A stretch of 64,000 bases of DNA, taken from assembly GCF_024139115.2 (NCBI RefSeq), contig NC_085139.1, positions 13,239,533 to 13,303,532 of the forward strand, read 5' to 3'. Source of the stretch: Armigeres subalbatus. Its lineage: Eukaryota; Arthropoda; Insecta; Diptera; Culicidae. Shown piece after piece: positions 9,925 to 21,310 of this stretch; position 1 is the first letter of the stretch; each line of letters opens with the position of its first letter. The notes beneath the pieces are model-generated. The model did not search any database, was not told the origin of the DNA, and saw nothing but the letters and a program-made list of their open reading frames with translations. A program made the translations under genes and the position numbers.

Positions 9925-10870
9925 TCATGCATTTTCTGGTTGGGTGTACACTCTAATCTACATCTACATGCTATTTCAGCTGGGACCGCTCGCAACCTAG
10001 CAAATGGTCAACGAAAAACTCTAATGTGTTTTATGAACAAATTCACAATTTTCTTCTGAATTTCATTATGAACATCCACCAATAAAATATGTTTTCCCTT
10101 CAGATCCCCTCCAGAAACATCCTGTGAGTAAATATTTACACTCTAATCTGTCATCTGAAGGCTATTTCAGCTGCGACCGTTTGCGACCAAGCAAATGGTA
10201 AACAAATAACTTTTCTATGTTTCTTCGACGAAAAAACAATTTTCTTCTAAATTTTGTTATCTTCATCCTCCAAGAAAGTATGTTTCCCCTTCAAATCCCC
10301 TCCAGAAACATCCTCTAAGTAAATATTTACACTCTAATCTGTCATCTAAAGGCTATTTCAGCTGCGACCGTTTGCGACCAAGCAAATGGTAAACAAATAA
10401 CTTTTCTTTGTTTCTTCGACGAAAAAACAATTTTCTTCTAAATTTTGTTATCTTCATCCTCCAAGAAAGTATGGTTCCCCTTCAAATCCCCTCCAGAAAC
10501 ATCCTGTGAGTAAATACGTACACTCTAATCTGTCATCTAAAGGCTATTGCAGCTGCGACCGTTTGCGACCAAGCAAATGGTAAACAAATAACTTTACTAT
10601 GTTTCTTTGACAAAAATACAATTTTCTACTCAATTTTGTTATCTTCTTCATCCACTAAGAAAGTATGTTTCCCCTTCAAATCCTCTCCAGAAATATCCTC
10701 TGAGTAAATATTTACAGTCTAATCTGTCATTTAACGGCTATTTCAGCTGCAACCGTCCACGAAAAAGCTAAGTGTAAACAAATAACAAAATTATGTTTGT
10801 TCAACAGATATCATGTTTTCCGCTCAATTTAATCGTGTACTATAATTTCTTTCTGAATATCCTTCAAGTG
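9925..10870 (+). repeat. ~190-bp tandem repeat, five units
   Basis: Units are anchored by CCCTCCAGAAACATCCT at about 10106, 10297, 10488 and 10681, spacing 191-193 bp, with a diverged unit before and a remnant after. Each unit has TAAATATTTACACTCTAATC, GGCTATTTCAGCTGCGACCG, AAGCAAATGGTAAACAAATA and a T-rich half. The middle units are closest to each other and the outer ones are decayed, as unequal exchange would produce. No coding frame is conserved across units. Confidence 0.85.
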
Positions 10871-11092
10871 TATTAATATTTCTGGCTGCTGCCTTAATGG
10901 AATTTCAGTTACCATAGTCTGCGACTGAGCTTGGAAATAAATAATCGATGGAAAAAAATACCAAATTGATGAACACGAGTATCATGTTTTCTTTATCATG
11001 ATTAGCTTTATGAGACTGAAAAGCATCTGACATCTCTGAGAATATCGTGGTATAATAGTATTATATTTAACTTTAAATTGATATATTAAACC
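10871..11092. other. no feature seen
   Basis: AT-rich stretch between the tandem array and the family-X copy, without a supported feature. Confidence 0.4.
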
Positions 11093-11113
11093 TTTTTGCC
11101 TTTCTCATATACT

Positions 11114-11415
11114 TCTTCTTCTTCTTCTTCTTCTTCTTATTGGCATTACATCCCCACACTGGGACAGAGCCGCCTCGCAGCTTAGTGTTCATTGAGCACT
11201 TCCACAGTTATTAACTGCGAGGTTTCTAAGCCAGTTTGCCATTTTTGCATTCGTATATCATGAGGCTAACACGATGATACTTTTATGCCCAGGGAAGTCG
11301 AGACAATTTCCAATCCGAAAATTGCCTAGACCGGCACCGGGAATCGAACCCAGCCACCCTCAGCATGGTCTTGTTTTGTAGCCGCGCGTCTTACCGCACG
11401 GCTAAGGAGGGCCCA
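11114..11415 (-). mobile_element. tRNA-derived SINE (Feilai-like), copy 2
   Basis: Nearly identical to 191-479, with a longer (CTT)n tail at its plus-strand left end. The TSD is clear: CTTTCTCATATACT at 11,100-11,113 and CTTTCTTATATACT at 11,416-11,429 (13 of 14 match). The duplicated site lies in the end of a family-X element, so the SINE is the younger insertion. A and B boxes are intact on the minus strand. Confidence 0.85.
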
Positions 11416-11604
11416 CTTTCTTATATACTAAGTATACGTAAAGGCTATGCGTTTGTTCCAAAAACGAACTGTTATAGGATGGCCGGAGATCCATAGTATT
11501 AGATACCAGATGGTATATGTCTGTGCGTGTATATGTGTGCGTATGTATGTGCGCAAAAAAACTCACTTATTTTTAGGCACTTATACTTATAAACCAATAT
11601 TTGG

Positions 11605-11714
11605 AAAGGGCGTAACAGCCACTATTTATTCCTTCTGATTCTTCGTCTACACATTTAGCTATATATGTGGACAAAGAATCAGAAGGAATAAATTTTGGCT
11701 GTTACGCCCTTTTC
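11605..11714. repeat. 110-bp palindrome
   Basis: Arms of about 40 bp (AAAGGGCGTAACAGCC... and ...GGCTGTTACGCCCTTT) surround a short spacer containing ACACATTTAGCTATATATGTG. The inner arm AGAATCAGAAGGAATAAAT pairs exactly with its partner; only a few outer bases differ. It may be a foldback MITE inserted into the family-X copy, but I could not define a TSD. Confidence 0.7.
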
Positions 11715-11895
11715 AAATGTTGATCTAGACTTAACCGATTTGCTCGGAACAAGTTGCGTTCCACGTGGAATCATATCCTTTTGTTTTCTAATAAGAATTG
11801 GCCAGATCGCACAATGGGTCTAAAAGTTATGGCAAAAATACATTTTTTCCATATGCACTAGAAAGGCATTAGCATGGATTAAGGTGGATTTATCA

Positions 11896-13469
11896 GGTTT
11901 ATTTTCGTTTACTACTTTCACAATAACAAGCATCTTCACACCCACGCATCTTCCTCAAGAATGTAAATTGAACGTTGTTTGTTGGATTTTTGCATATAAT
12001 ACTGAAATCGGCTTCGTAAAGTATGATAATGACTGAGCCTACCAAATAATTAAAAAATAGGCTGTTTAACCCGAAAGATACTAAAAGTACACCATTTTAC
12101 CGTATAACTTCCGTAATTTATATTTATGACCGCCCTTCTAGGGAACGGAACTACTGTGGAGAGGTTGCTCCAGGAGTACTTATAGAAGGGGAAATTTTAG
12201 TTTTAGTGCCAATACCAGGCATTGGGCGTTTCTCATGGTTTCCGATCAGGAAGCCAATCATGCATATAAGATGGACACAAACCATAATTACATAATCTAT
12301 ACCACACTTCACCGTTGGACAAACGAAATCAGGTTTACATTTGTACTGTGGAGAACCATGACTTGTCTTATGACTTGTTTTGACGTCGTATGACTTGTTT
12401 TGGCATAAAATCTGATAATATATCTGATATATTCTATTGATTTCCAAGGAGGAACTCGAAAGTCATGGACATGGTCTTAGTCAAAACCATGAAAGATATG
12501 CCATCGAATGACTGGATACGGCGCAGGAACTGGAATGTATCATTTTTCATGCTTCTTTAAGATAATTCGAAAAAAAAAATATTTTCACGATTTGCTGATA
12601 GGAAGCTATTAACAAAATCGTCGTTTGGCTAGTTTTGGCGAAATATCCCCTTCTACAGGTTCACTTAGGGAAATAAGTAGGTCCCAGAAGGGGTCACAAT
12701 CGTCAATGGTCCATTTTTTAATTCATACCTTGCTTCCTGATCGAAAATTATGGTATGATGGTATGATTAGCTTTGGCGCTAAGACTAAAATAATCCCTTC
12801 TACAGGTTCCCCGGGGGGGACCCCAGCAACTCCAGGTTTCGTCTTTTTGATTGTTTTTTCAGTCTTGACGCATCAGAAGACTTTTGAAATAAAATCATAA
12901 TGGAAGAACGGTCCAAAAGTTTCGACGAAATCGCAGTTTTTACCCTGGGTCCTTTGAGAAAAAAACAGATATGGAAAATATTTTGTTTGATATTAAGATT
13001 GTTTACTAAAAAATGTAACACACTTTGTTTTAACTTCCTTTGCGCAAAATCCCTAAATGGCAAACTTAACTATGCGTATCAAAATTAAGCATCTTTTCCA
13101 AAAAGAGCAAAAGCCATTTTTTTTTAATTATTCAAATTTTTTATTGGTAAAAAAAAGTATTTCAAAAATTTATTGTTAAAACTGCAACGCAGTGGCAAAC
13201 ATATTGCGACCATTTTGTCACGCTTCTAAGACTGTGGCAACTATACTGCTACATTTTTTAAAATGTGTTTAAATGAACTGTTTACTGTATAACGTTCATA
13301 CATTTGAGTTTAATTTAGTACCATGTGAGCATTGTGTCTTATTGTTGTTTCTGTTGATTCATTGTTTAGTTTCTTCTGCCTTATGAAGGGAAAAGAAGTG
13401 AAAAAATCTACATTTATAAATTAATTGATAGAACTAAAATGGCTAAACTTTTCTTTTTCAATATTGCAG
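11896..13469. other. intron or intergenic DNA with a partial inverted repeat
   Basis: No exon was recognised. A diverged inverted repeat pairs 12,170-12,212 (GTACTTATAGAAGGGGAAAT, TTTAGTGCC) with 12,777-12,835 (GGCGCTAAGACTAAAATAAT, CCCTTCTACAGG), and a related direct piece (CCCCTTCTACAGGTTC) occurs near 12,648. CATGACTTGT is repeated three times near 12,358-12,400. Part may be intron, because a 3' splice site follows at 13,469. Confidence 0.4.
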
Positions 13470-13730
13470 GTCAAATTGTTCAACGATTGGTCAACTAAAT
13501 GGCCCGAGTCAAACCGTGAAAAACTTCTGGAAAAACTAATCGAAATAGATCCCGATTTCGGCAAACGGGTACACCAGGAGCTAGCGGGAGAACGCAATAC
13601 CGTCGACAGCGAGCCCAGTTTGGAATTCTATGATAATGGACCAGAACCAGGGAGCATGAGCCCCTGCCTAATCGCAGCAGAACCCACCATCGAGCAACCA
13701 CCCATCGTCCTGGTGATCGGCGAAGACTAA
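13470..13730 (+). CDS. terminal coding exon, C14orf119/DUF4508-like protein
   Basis: A pyrimidine-rich tract and TTGCAG acceptor end at 13,469, and the frame then stays open to TAA at 13,728-13,730 (86 codons, phase 0). The first part reads VKLFNDWSTKWPESNREKLL and continues into EKLIEIDPDFGKRVHQEL. This matches the pattern I know from the C-terminal half of the vertebrate C14orf119 family (hydrophobic-xx-W/F-xx-W....R..F...L...DPDF). That family is small, cytosolic and of unknown function. The remainder is acidic, Pro-rich and low in complexity, ending VIGED. Codon use is far more GC-rich than the neighbouring DNA. The upstream exon or exons were not found in the window and may lie beyond it or within repeat-rich sequence. 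Confidence 0.6.
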   Translation, partial: VKLFNDWSTKWPESNREKLLEKLIEIDPDFGKRVHQELAGERNTVDSEPSLEFYDNGPEPGSMSPCLIAAEPTIEQPPIVLVIGED

Positions 13731-14764
13731 AATCGAACCTCCATGAGGACCCGCTAATGATTGTTTACATTCCTTTTGGCTTCCTTGCGTCGCGCGTGGC
13801 TCAAGACAACGCGGCAAAGCAAGTACGCGCACTGAGAATTCATATTTTGTTCTTTTCGTTTTTTTTTGTATGAAATACGTAGTAATTTGATATTTATTTA
13901 TGCCACTACATTATGCGTAGCTCATATTCAAATAATTTATTGCAACTGATTATTACTAGCCCGTCGAAAGCGAATCTCGTCGCTATCCCACCACAGAGTT
14001 TATCTTTTTTGCAACCCTTGGAATAGCTATTATTTATCTAACTTATCCAAACTCTATTCGAATGTACTGTAAAAGTCTGATGAGATAATTTGTGTAATTT
14101 TGTTTAAAGAATGGCATATCTCTAGTTCTTAACCGCTTTGGTCGTTAGCTTTTTAGAAAATGTGTTTCACATTTCTAAGCCTTGCCGAATACAGTGAGCC
14201 AATGATTGTAATTTCGAGAGACAAGGAGTAATTTTGCTACCACTTTTTAGACACATTCATTTATTACATTTTACCCCAATACGATGGACATTTTTTAGGT
14301 TAAGCGCTTTTCTTATGTTTCAATGAAGGCGCCATGTGCTGATTCACTATTATGAAGCATTCTTTGGATTTTTATATAGATTTTAGCTTATGCTACGAGA
14401 AGCTTGGCGTGAAAACAGTCGAATGTTCCAATTTGATTTACATGGCCGATTCAAGTGACCTGTCTACCAATGTTTTATAATTCAGGCGTGATGGACACAA
14501 AGCTGAATCTTGAATACTGAGAGTAAATTGAAATTGATGGCTTCACATTGTGTAAGAGCGAACACGAAATCTGCAAGCGCTGGATTGAAACTCGGCAGGA
14601 CATCACAGCAGAGGTAGACCCAGGGGCTCGTGGCGACGAAACCTCAACATAGTTAAAGATGAAGTCGATTGGAATCTGATCTGGGTCAGGTCCAAGCTGA
14701 AGCGAATTGCCGCCTAGGATAGAGATCTTTTTCATTGGCCCTATGTATCCCCACTAATTTACGG
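13731..14764. other. 3' flank, no further gene seen
   Basis: The sequence after the DUF4508-like exon is likely 3' UTR and then intergenic DNA. I found no clear AATAAA close to the stop. Nothing else is supported. Confidence 0.4.
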
Positions 14765-14930
14765 ATACACCTACACGATTAGCCAATACGACGAAAGATC
14801 GGGTGATGTGCGTAGTTTGGGGCGTTTTTGAGTCCCTTTGTAACACGTAGCGCGTTGCTCCATGACGATGGTCTTTCGTGCCTGCTATTTAACATCGCTG
14901 TGGAGGAAAGAAAACGATGGTGTATCTAAA
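14765..14930 (+). mobile_element. RTE-clade reverse transcriptase fragment
   Basis: In two frames the plus strand reads RVMCVVWGVFES and then DDGLSCLLFNIAVE, matching the palm region (RVMCVVQVSGAF... GDGLSCLLFNIALE) of the RTE copy at 44.1-45.9 kb. A stop and a frameshift separate the pieces. It is a short, dead fragment. The phrase CCGGAACATAGGCAATTAAC at about 14,981 also recurs near 23,523 and 24,098. Confidence 0.7.
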
Positions 14931-15009
14931 ACACTCATTAGATTTACTATGTCTGAATCTCGATTTATGCATATGCACAACCGGAACATAGGCAATTAAC
15001 TTTGAATGA

Positions 15010-15335
15010 ATTGGCTCATTAGACTGGTTGTTCTCGACAGCCACAAGGCCTGGACACTCCCCACGCGTGTCGATTCATTCTAAGCTCTCACGTTCCAAGT
15101 ATCGTATCGGCTTACTCAGAGCATATATTACCTAGGATCGGTACTACGCTGGCTCAGAAAAACTCACTATCAAAGCGGACAATAGCAAACAACACGAAAT
15201 GGCGGAGCAATAAGCGTGCTACTAAGGCTAGGTGTTTAGGAACGAAAACTATTAGTAGGTTCATATTTTGTGTTATTCAATTAAAATCCTTTCTTCTCAA
15301 AAAATCAAAAAATAATATTCATTGCTAACGTGCTG
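15010..15335. other. no feature seen
   Basis: No supported feature. Confidence 0.35.
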
Positions 15336-15339
15336 CCAA

Positions 15340-15990
15340 ATTAGGCATGCTGGGTTATTAGGCCAAACATGTCGTTCGGCCAACCTGGTTATTTGAAGGG
15401 CCGTTTGGCTGGGCGAGTCATATGACCAAAAGTCATTTGGCCGATCGATTAATGATAATTGAAAAAATTAGAGGTGAGCAATCAGATATCAGAGCAGGAA
15501 AGTAAGACGTCTCACTTCCCACATATCATTTTTTATTCCTCACTGTGAAAAGCGAGAAATGAGAAATGAGACGTCTAACTTCTTATGTCTCATTTCACTT
15601 TTTACAGTGAGAAATAAAAAGTCACATTTCTTAATACTTGTCACTTCTTCCATCTCATTTCTTGCTTTTTACTTATCGCTTGTTAATGTTCAACTCTCAT
15701 TTTTACTTCTTGCTGTGAGAAGTTGATAATGAAAAGATAGAATGAGAAGTGAAAACTTCACGCTTTTCATATTTACTATTGCTCTGCCAAACAACATTTT
15801 TGGGAGCCTTTTGGCCAAATTACATTTTAGGTCAAAATGTTCCTTTCTGCAGAACGACCGTTTTGACCAAACGGCATTTTAGGCCAAGTGATCTTTTCGG
15901 CCAAACGACTGTTCTCTACTAAATGACCTGTTCTACAAAACGACATTTTCCGTCAAACGATTTCCAGTCGTATGGGCCTTACAAACACAC
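15340..15990. repeat. short-period GGCCAAA repeat region with internal inverted repeats
   Basis: Many dispersed copies of a degenerate motif of the type TTT(C/G)GGCCAAACGACATTT occur on both sides (15,340-15,450 and 15,790-15,980). They flank a 300-bp core made of alternating GAGAAATGAGA / TCTCATTTC words that can pair with each other. This resembles foldback-type elements built from subrepeats. Ends and TSD are not clear. Confidence 0.5.
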
Positions 15991-16079
15991 TTTTATTCAT
16001 TTGGAGAACTCAATAGTCTACTTTTAACCAAATCAGCTTGAATTTTCTAAAAACGCTCAGAACTAAAGATAGAATAGAA

Positions 16080-17395
16080 CAGGCCTGCCCAACCTTTTTG
16101 AGCCATGGGCCAATTTTCAGAATCAACATCTGCTGGCGGGCCAAAAAATATTCGGTACTTTTTTACATGCCAACTATCAATAATATTGTTTTCATTTTTC
16201 CTGGATGGTGAAAAACTAAACACGATTTTATTGTGTACAAAGATTAATGTTTATATTTGTTTTATGTACAGGTCTTTTGTTCAAAAAATGGCATAGGAAA
16301 CATTGGATTGTTTGCTACTCTGCCAACGCTTATTGATTTCGTAATCAGCAACTGAAATTCGTTTTTTACGGCTTTCATTCTTGAAAAGCGCTGAAAAAGA
16401 GCTTATGAAAGATGTTTCTACCTGAAATTTAGATTTGAGCTCGTCGTTGCATTGGAGGTCAATAATCTCCATTTGAAACATTTCAATTACAGTATTCACA
16501 TTAGTAAACGGAGTCGAAAAAAAAATGGAAATTTCGTTTCTATTTTCTTGAAAATCAGCGAATAGGCCAGAAAATTCTAGTTGAAGGGCTTCGATTTTAC
16601 CAGCAACTGTGCCAAAGTGTTAATTCTGTTTCAAAAGCTTTAATGTTGCTCAATAAAAGTTCGATGTGTTGCCTTGCAGCTTCATGTTCAAGTCATTTTG
16701 AGAATGTTTCGTGATACCTCTCAAGCATGGTACCACGGCTCAGTCAACGAACTTACTAATAATCCAGTAAATATCTGTATTCTGCTTCCATTTCTGTCAA
16801 CATCATTTTAATAGGTAATGATGGAGCTCCCCCGCGATGATAAAGTTGATTTTTTTTAATGATGGGCGTCAAAACTTCAAGATTGTTTTCGCTCATAGAC
16901 TCTCATAAGAGAGATCCTGCAGGCCAGTTTCCCTCAGGCCGTTTCCGGTAGTCATTCCACTCATTGGGATCAAAGCAAAGCTGTTCCTTTGTGATTTGCA
17001 CATCAATATTTTTATCAATTGCGAGAGATTAGAATCTGAAGCAGAAGGCTTTTCCACGTGACGTAGTTTTCAAATCTTCTACGAGAACTTTTTCACCATT
17101 CTGGAATGATTTTCATCCGTTTCATAAATTAAAAAAGTCAGTTTTGAAACGATTTCGTTTATGGGTGGACGCGACGACACTCAGTAACAGCAAAACTGGC
17201 CCGCGCTACAATTTTCCACTTCGTGTTTGCCCGAAAGAAGAAAGTTTGTTGCTTCGATAATCCACGATAATCCAATAATTTAAATCAGTAAAAGTTGCGG
17301 GCCGGTTCTGAAGTATTTTTATTAAACGCCGCGGGCCACAAAAAATAGACCCAAGGGCCGCATCCGGTCCGCGAACCGTACGTTGGGCAGCCCTG
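16080..17395 (-). mobile_element. hAT element with 8-bp TSD, decayed transposase
   Basis: The element begins CAGGCCTGCCCAAC and ends GTTGGGCAGCCCTG, imperfect hAT-type TIRs. A perfect 8-bp duplication, GAATAGAA, flanks it at 16,072-16,079 and 17,396-17,403, the size expected for hAT. On the minus strand, 16,500-16,420 reads MFQMEIIDLQCNDELKSKF, which matches the conserved C-terminal segment of Charlie/GTF2IRD2-type hAT transposases. The remaining coding sequence is broken by stops, and none of it could make an active enzyme. At 1,316 bp it is shorter than an autonomous element of this group. Confidence 0.85.
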
Positions 17396-17403
17396 GAATA
17401 GAA

Positions 17404-18126
17404 TTAACGTGGTGGAGAAAAAAGAAAATGGTCCAAAACCCACTGTCTTTCGTCTGCTGATCCTTCGATCTTGATTAGAGTGATCCTTCTCATATCTTTT
17501 CCCGTATTCTCTTTCCATGTGCCGGAATTAGCCGATGGCAGGCTAAGGTCCACTAATAATGTCTCTAAACAATTTCAATAAACATTTTATTCGACGTAAT
17601 TATTAAAATCTTTTCGCAGAATAAAGTCATATAAACAACTAGTGCTACTAATGCCAAGCAAATCTAAAACAGGACTCATTTTTCAAATCTATTAAGGCCG
17701 GAACAAATACGAATTCCTTCTTTTACCATGCTGGTCTTTGGATAACGAAGGGGGTAGTGAATAAAAAGTAAATGGATAAATTGATAAAATCGTAAAACTT
17801 ATAAGTTTTTTTAAAGAATTTTCTGAATAGCTTAATATTTTATCTATTTTTCCAATCAAATTTCAAATAATAAAATAAAGCCACAAAAAATCAAGACAGA
17901 GGAAGAAAATAATATTTGTTCCGGAATAATTTTGCTCAAGGAATTTACCTAAAGTTGATAAAACTAACTTCTACATTTTGAGGTGAACCGGTCTAGGGCC
18001 GAAAACCTCATTAATAAAGACAATAAAAGAACTCCTACATGCGCTTCTTTGCAAAAAAATTGCTTCAAACATTTGTTTTTGTGTCTTCGAAAAAATGCAT
18101 CTAGAGTTTCTTTCTGGAAAGCCTAC
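17404..18126. other. no feature seen
   Basis: AT-rich sequence between the hAT element and the next TIR element, without a supported feature. Confidence 0.4.
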
Positions 18127-18649
18127 TACAGTCGCCTCTCCACATCTCGATATTGAAGGGACAGTAGATGCTAATATCGCTCCATATCTTGTGATCAATA
18201 TGTTTTCATCAAGGAGGTGTTTTATGTGTCGAATTTCCTTGTTTTTCATCACAGTAGCCTATTTCTTACTTCGGCACAAGTAAACCAAAACAATAAATTT
18301 GACATTCAAGGTACCGCTTGAACTCTTTATGCAAAATTCGGGTTACTATGGTTGAATCATGTTGATCACAATAACTCTATAGGATAGTAGCGCCTCTAGC
18401 GTTCTAATACGTCTGCTTCTACTGAAGGGACTAGCGAGATAGGTCGAGATCGTGTAATGGAAGGAAAATTGAAATGGGTACTACAGAAAATAATGCGAAA
18501 ATTGGTTCTATTTCTTTTAAAACCCATTTGAACTGCTCCAAGTAATTTTCGAGTTCAGTTATCATTATTATATCTTTTCAAACAAATTTACTAAATATGT
18601 GCTTTATTTTATTAATAATATCCTCAAGACGACGCCGGAGCTAGAACCC

Positions 18650-19311
18650 GCCTTTCGAACCTAGTCCTCCGACATTGACTGCCATCTGCCATCTGGGTCG
18701 ATTGGATGTGTGACATGGCGCTCCATCATGCTGTAGGACAACGTTTTGATCCTCGGAGAATTTGGCCTTCCCCCAGGGAAGCACTTGGTTCTTTAAAATA
18801 TCTATAAACAATTCGATATGTATTGATTTTAACCTCAACATCGATGAAAACAGGCGGTAGTTTCAAACCGTTGGACGCCCCTAAGCCAAACATCGTGACA
18901 CCAGCCGGATTGATTTGGAATTTAAGCTTCACTTTCTCCAGAACATCCACAATTTTCTTCGGTGAAGTGAACCGGTCCGTGCGGCCGTTGGCGTCAGCAT
19001 TGATGCTGAAAAGCTTTTCGCGTCGGAGAACCGGACTAACAAAAGAACAAAGAAAGCAATATTTTCAAATGAGTCACCTATACCCTGTACATGCAAGTCT
19101 TCTATGACGGTTTTCGCATGGATTTCTCAGAAATTTTGACGCCCTTGGCAAGTTTTCTGATGGAACGCACCAGGTTACGAGCAATCTTTGCACGACCCAA
19201 TTTGAACATGTTTGGCATACGTGTAAAGCACAGACGTCCACTTCTCGGCTTCCGCTGCTTATACCCATCATGCCGAGACATTTTAAGGCGATAAACTGTG
19301 CCAAAAGTCAT
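18650..19311 (-). pseudogene. Tc1/mariner transposase remnant
   Basis: Read on the minus strand the fragments follow transposase order. An N-terminal helix-turn-helix-like part (AKIARNLVRSIRKLAKGVKI then SEKSMRK) lies at 19,200-19,100. A catalytic-core stretch (GVTMFGLGASNGLKLPP) follows near 18,900, then VLPWGKAKF and QHDGAPCHTS with the second catalytic Asp near 18,730. The segments are in at least two frames with stops between them, and the third acidic residue block (PDxNPxD) is missing. It cannot encode an active enzyme. Confidence 0.75.
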
Positions 19312-19383
19312 CCTACCACCATAACAATCTCATTCAGCGTCTGGATTCTGAGTGAGCAACAAACTATTAATCACTTCTTAAGG

Positions 19384-19558
19384 TTCCCCAAACACACGCG
19401 ACGCGACAGTCGCGACGCGATTCTATCGCTTGGCGACAGCGATTCTGTCGCCATTGGTATGGAAGCGTAAATAGAACATTGCCTGCAGCGACCCAACGAT
19501 AGAATCGCGGCGGCTAGTTGTCGCCGTCGCGGCGATCAAATCGCTTAGGTCTGGGGGA
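19384..19558. mobile_element. GC-rich MITE, ~175 bp
   Basis: The ends TCCCCAAACACACGCGAC and (inverted) TCCCCCAGACCTAAGCGAT are similar. The interior is a dense set of GCGAC/GTCGC words (CGACGCGACAGTCGCGACGC), with GATAGAATCGC and GCGATTCTATC forming internal arms. Composition is strikingly CpG-rich compared with the AT-rich host element. I could not define a TSD. Confidence 0.55.
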
Positions 19559-19960
19559 GCCTTTATGGGTACATTTTTACAAATTTGCAATAAAACAATT
19601 ACAATCTTTCGGTGCGTTTAAACATTTTCGCATTCTTTTCTTTTCTACAGGGTGCAGACCCGAAAAAGCTTGTTGCTATGAAATACGACAACAAAACAAA
19701 TGCCATTTCTTATTGTTGATGTGCTTATTATTGTCCAAAGATGGTCTAGTAGCCTAAAAATTTCAACATATCAACATAAGGAGAGTGAATCCTGAACAAA
19801 TTAAAATCAGAACACATCGAGATGGAGAGATATTGAGAAAAGGAGGTTATCGAGATGTAGAATGCCCGAATGTATATGTAGATTAAAGGGACCGAGGAAA
19901 CCATCGACATAGAGAGAGATATCGAAATATAGAACATCGAGATGTAGAGAACCGACTGTA

Positions 19961-20990
19961 ATATTCTAATAAAAATCTTTCATATATATCTTAAAAATAT
20001 TTCAGGAATTCCTGCTTCCGGAAGTTTTGTTTTATAAAGATCTAATTATTTATAAGTTTCCATAAATAGTCAAAGTGTAATTCTGCCAAAACATACACAT
20101 GAAACGCTTCCAAAATTTCAAGACTATTATTTTTAAAACATTGTTTATTTTTCATTTTAACACGATAACTTCAGTAATTCGTTATTATACAAACATTCTA
20201 AGCCTCTATTAGCTCTCCTGAACGTTTCATTATTTGATAAAACATGTGGCATCTACTTTGTAGTAGTCGAGCTACATATTTGTTTCTTGATTGCAAGAAA
20301 TAAGATGTGAAATAGATTAAGGGGCTATGGAGCACCCCACCTTCTTGACTTCGAAGCCTGACTAAGTTTAAAGATTGCATAATTACTTTCTATTAGAACT
20401 GGCGATCAAATACGGCGAGCAACAACAGAGATATGCCGTTCAAAGAATTTGTTAGAATGCATTCGTCAGACATTTATTGTATAAGAAAATTGGAAGTATA
20501 GTCGTTAAGGGATCAGTAACCCAAGAAATCAATCGAAGAAATCTAATTAAAAAAGGGCTCACTAAGTATGGAATAAGACAAATCAAAACATGAAGCTCAT
20601 GATCATTTATGATCGCGTTGATGTAGTTATTAAGAAGAGAGTTAAGTAAAAAAAGCAATTTTGAATTTGCCATACAAGAAAATGTTCTCAATTACTAGAA
20701 CGTCCATATAATATATTTAGCCAACAAACGTAGTAATAACCCCCTCGTAAACCTTTAAGGAAGCGAAATGTGAAACAATATACATATATTACTTGAGGTT
20801 GATTGTTCTGAAAAAAAAAATTAAGACTTTTAAAAATGCTAACTAAATGGTAAATAAAACCAGTGCAGTAGCTGCATAAATCACATTCCTATAAACTGCT
20901 AAACATGTCGAACACAGCTGTTGTGTGAAGAGTTGAATGAAACGACAATTGAAATAAAAATGCATTAAAAATAATCACCTCTGATAAAGC
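19961..20990. other. AT-rich DNA, no gene seen
   Basis: No exon, TIR or tandem repeat supported. A minus-strand frame at 20,452-20,691 is hydrophobic and AT-driven and is not called. Confidence 0.4.
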
Positions 20991-20999
20991 GCTGTTCTT

Positions 21000-21310
21000 T
21001 TACACCCTTCGATGCCCTCTTGATTCTAGGAAATAGCCACGGATCCGAGTCGACTCTGGCACCACTGACTGATACATGCGCGCGAGATCATGGCCATGGT
21101 CATCTGCGCCGACCGCGCGCTGTCATGCGATGCAACGCCGAAGCAACAACAGCGCACGACCATTGACCTCGTTTAATTCGGCCGTCATCATGTACCGAAC
21201 CGAATGCAGGCGGCGGCAACTGCTGCAGACTCAAGTGGTAAAACGCTTTGCGAAATCGCGCTGCGTCTCTGCTCTTTGTAGCGCAAAAGCTTGTCAATAC
21301 TTTTTATAGG
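21000..21310. other. GC-rich island, function unknown
   Basis: A 300-bp stretch with many CpG and CGCGC words stands out from AT-rich flanks. Open frames of 65-77 codons exist on both strands, with Arg-rich compositions typical of GC-rich noncoding DNA. It could be a promoter, 5' UTR exon or enhancer of a host gene. I see no TATA box or splice pattern that decides. Confidence 0.3.

Larger units (their letters stand above)
11093..11895 (-). mobile_element. dispersed repeat family X, old copy with nested insertions
   Basis: On the minus strand this is a diverged relative of the copy at 59,868-60,292. The right terminus TTTTTGCCTTTCTC, the block AAAACGAACT...CCATAGTATTA, a TGTGTGCG tract, CGGAACAAGTTGCGTT and the left terminus around GAAAGGCATTAGC...GTGGATTTATC all occur in the expected order. 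A SINE (11,114-11,415) interrupts the terminus and a palindrome (11,605-11,714) lies in the middle. Confidence 0.6.
18129..19958. mobile_element. Tc1/mariner-like TIR element with TA target site
   Basis: Left end CAGTCGCCTCTCCACATCTC; right end, read inverted, CAGTCGGTTCTCTACATCTC. TA dinucleotides flank both ends (18,127-18,128 and 19,959-19,960). The right part (19,800-19,950) is made of ATCGAGAT / GAGAGATAT subrepeats. A broken mariner-type transposase lies inside on the minus strand, and a GC-rich MITE sits at 19,384-19,558. A shorter relative without transposase is at 55,448-55,720 and shares both TCGCCTCTCCACATCTCGAT and GACAACAAAACAAATG. The transposase may be the parent's own or a nested second element. 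Confidence 0.65.
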
